DNA of 5,069 bases, from assembly GCA_023423795.1 (NCBI GenBank), contig JAFAEX010000007.1, positions 1 through 5,069 on the forward strand, read 5' to 3'. This DNA is from Chloroflexota bacterium. GTDB lineage: Bacteria > Chloroflexota > Chloroflexia > Thermomicrobiales > UBA6265. Below are positions 5,030 to 5,069 of the stretch, piece after piece; the stretch's first letter is position 1, and each line of letters begins with the position of its first letter. The notes beneath the pieces are model-generated. The model worked only from the letters and a program-made list of their open reading frames with translations, made no database searches and was not told the origin of the DNA. The position numbers and the translations under genes were made by a program.

Positions 5030-5069
5030 GCCGGGTTTGGCCGCGCACCCCCGGCTTTGCCCCCCCCCC

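Noticed and set aside
1..5069. CRISPR arrays, tRNA or rRNA genes, insertion sequences, replication origin
   Set aside because: No regularly spaced repeats, cloverleaf-type sequences, transposase-like proteins or origin-type iteron clusters were seen.

Overview
The window looks like a high-GC bacterial chromosome segment. Sampled rows in the two outer genes reach roughly 73-80% GC. It holds five genes. The outer two are ordinary chromosomal genes on the minus strand: a class III (CaiB/BaiF) CoA-transferase (89-1342) and a mycothiol-dependent-maleylpyruvate-isomerase-like / TIGR03086-type metal-binding protein (4402-4977). The second family is common in Actinobacteria and some Chloroflexota and Planctomycetes, but I cannot assign the host from this alone.

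Between them lies a compact three-gene accessory island. A DUF4928-like protein (1453-2502, minus) and a DndB-type DGQHR-domain protein (2662-3900, plus) are divergently transcribed from a 159-bp control region. A small winged-helix-like protein (3928-4296, minus) converges on the DGQHR gene with only 27 bp between the stop codons. The two larger island genes are clearly less GC-rich than the flanks (about 55% in sampled rows), as expected for recent acquisition; the small gene is intermediate (about 65%).

DGQHR/DndB proteins are known from DNA-modification systems: DndB in phosphorothioation and DpdB in the 7-deazaguanine system. DUF4928 proteins, as I recall them, tend to sit beside DNA methyltransferases and have a C-terminal half resembling a restriction endonuclease. 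None of the usual partners (DndA/C/D/E, a methyltransferase, DpdA) is present here. The pair plus the small protein is therefore the best candidate for an undescribed defence or DNA-modification-sensing module; this is inference from family membership and gene order.

The island has conspicuous regulatory sequence. The divergent region has a good sigma-70-type promoter for the DGQHR gene (TTGACT, 17 bp, TGaTACAAA), a weaker one for the DUF4928 gene, an AAACGTTT palindrome, and a TTACGT-N10-ACGTAA inverted repeat over the DGQHR -10 element. The same TTACGT core recurs twice upstream of the small gene. A 12-bp inverted repeat spans both convergent stop codons, and a mutually exclusive 9-bp hairpin overlaps it. 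The left end of the window has a 16-bp perfect palindrome next to a GC-rich hairpin downstream of the CoA-transferase gene. No RNA genes, transposases, CRISPR arrays or origins were seen.
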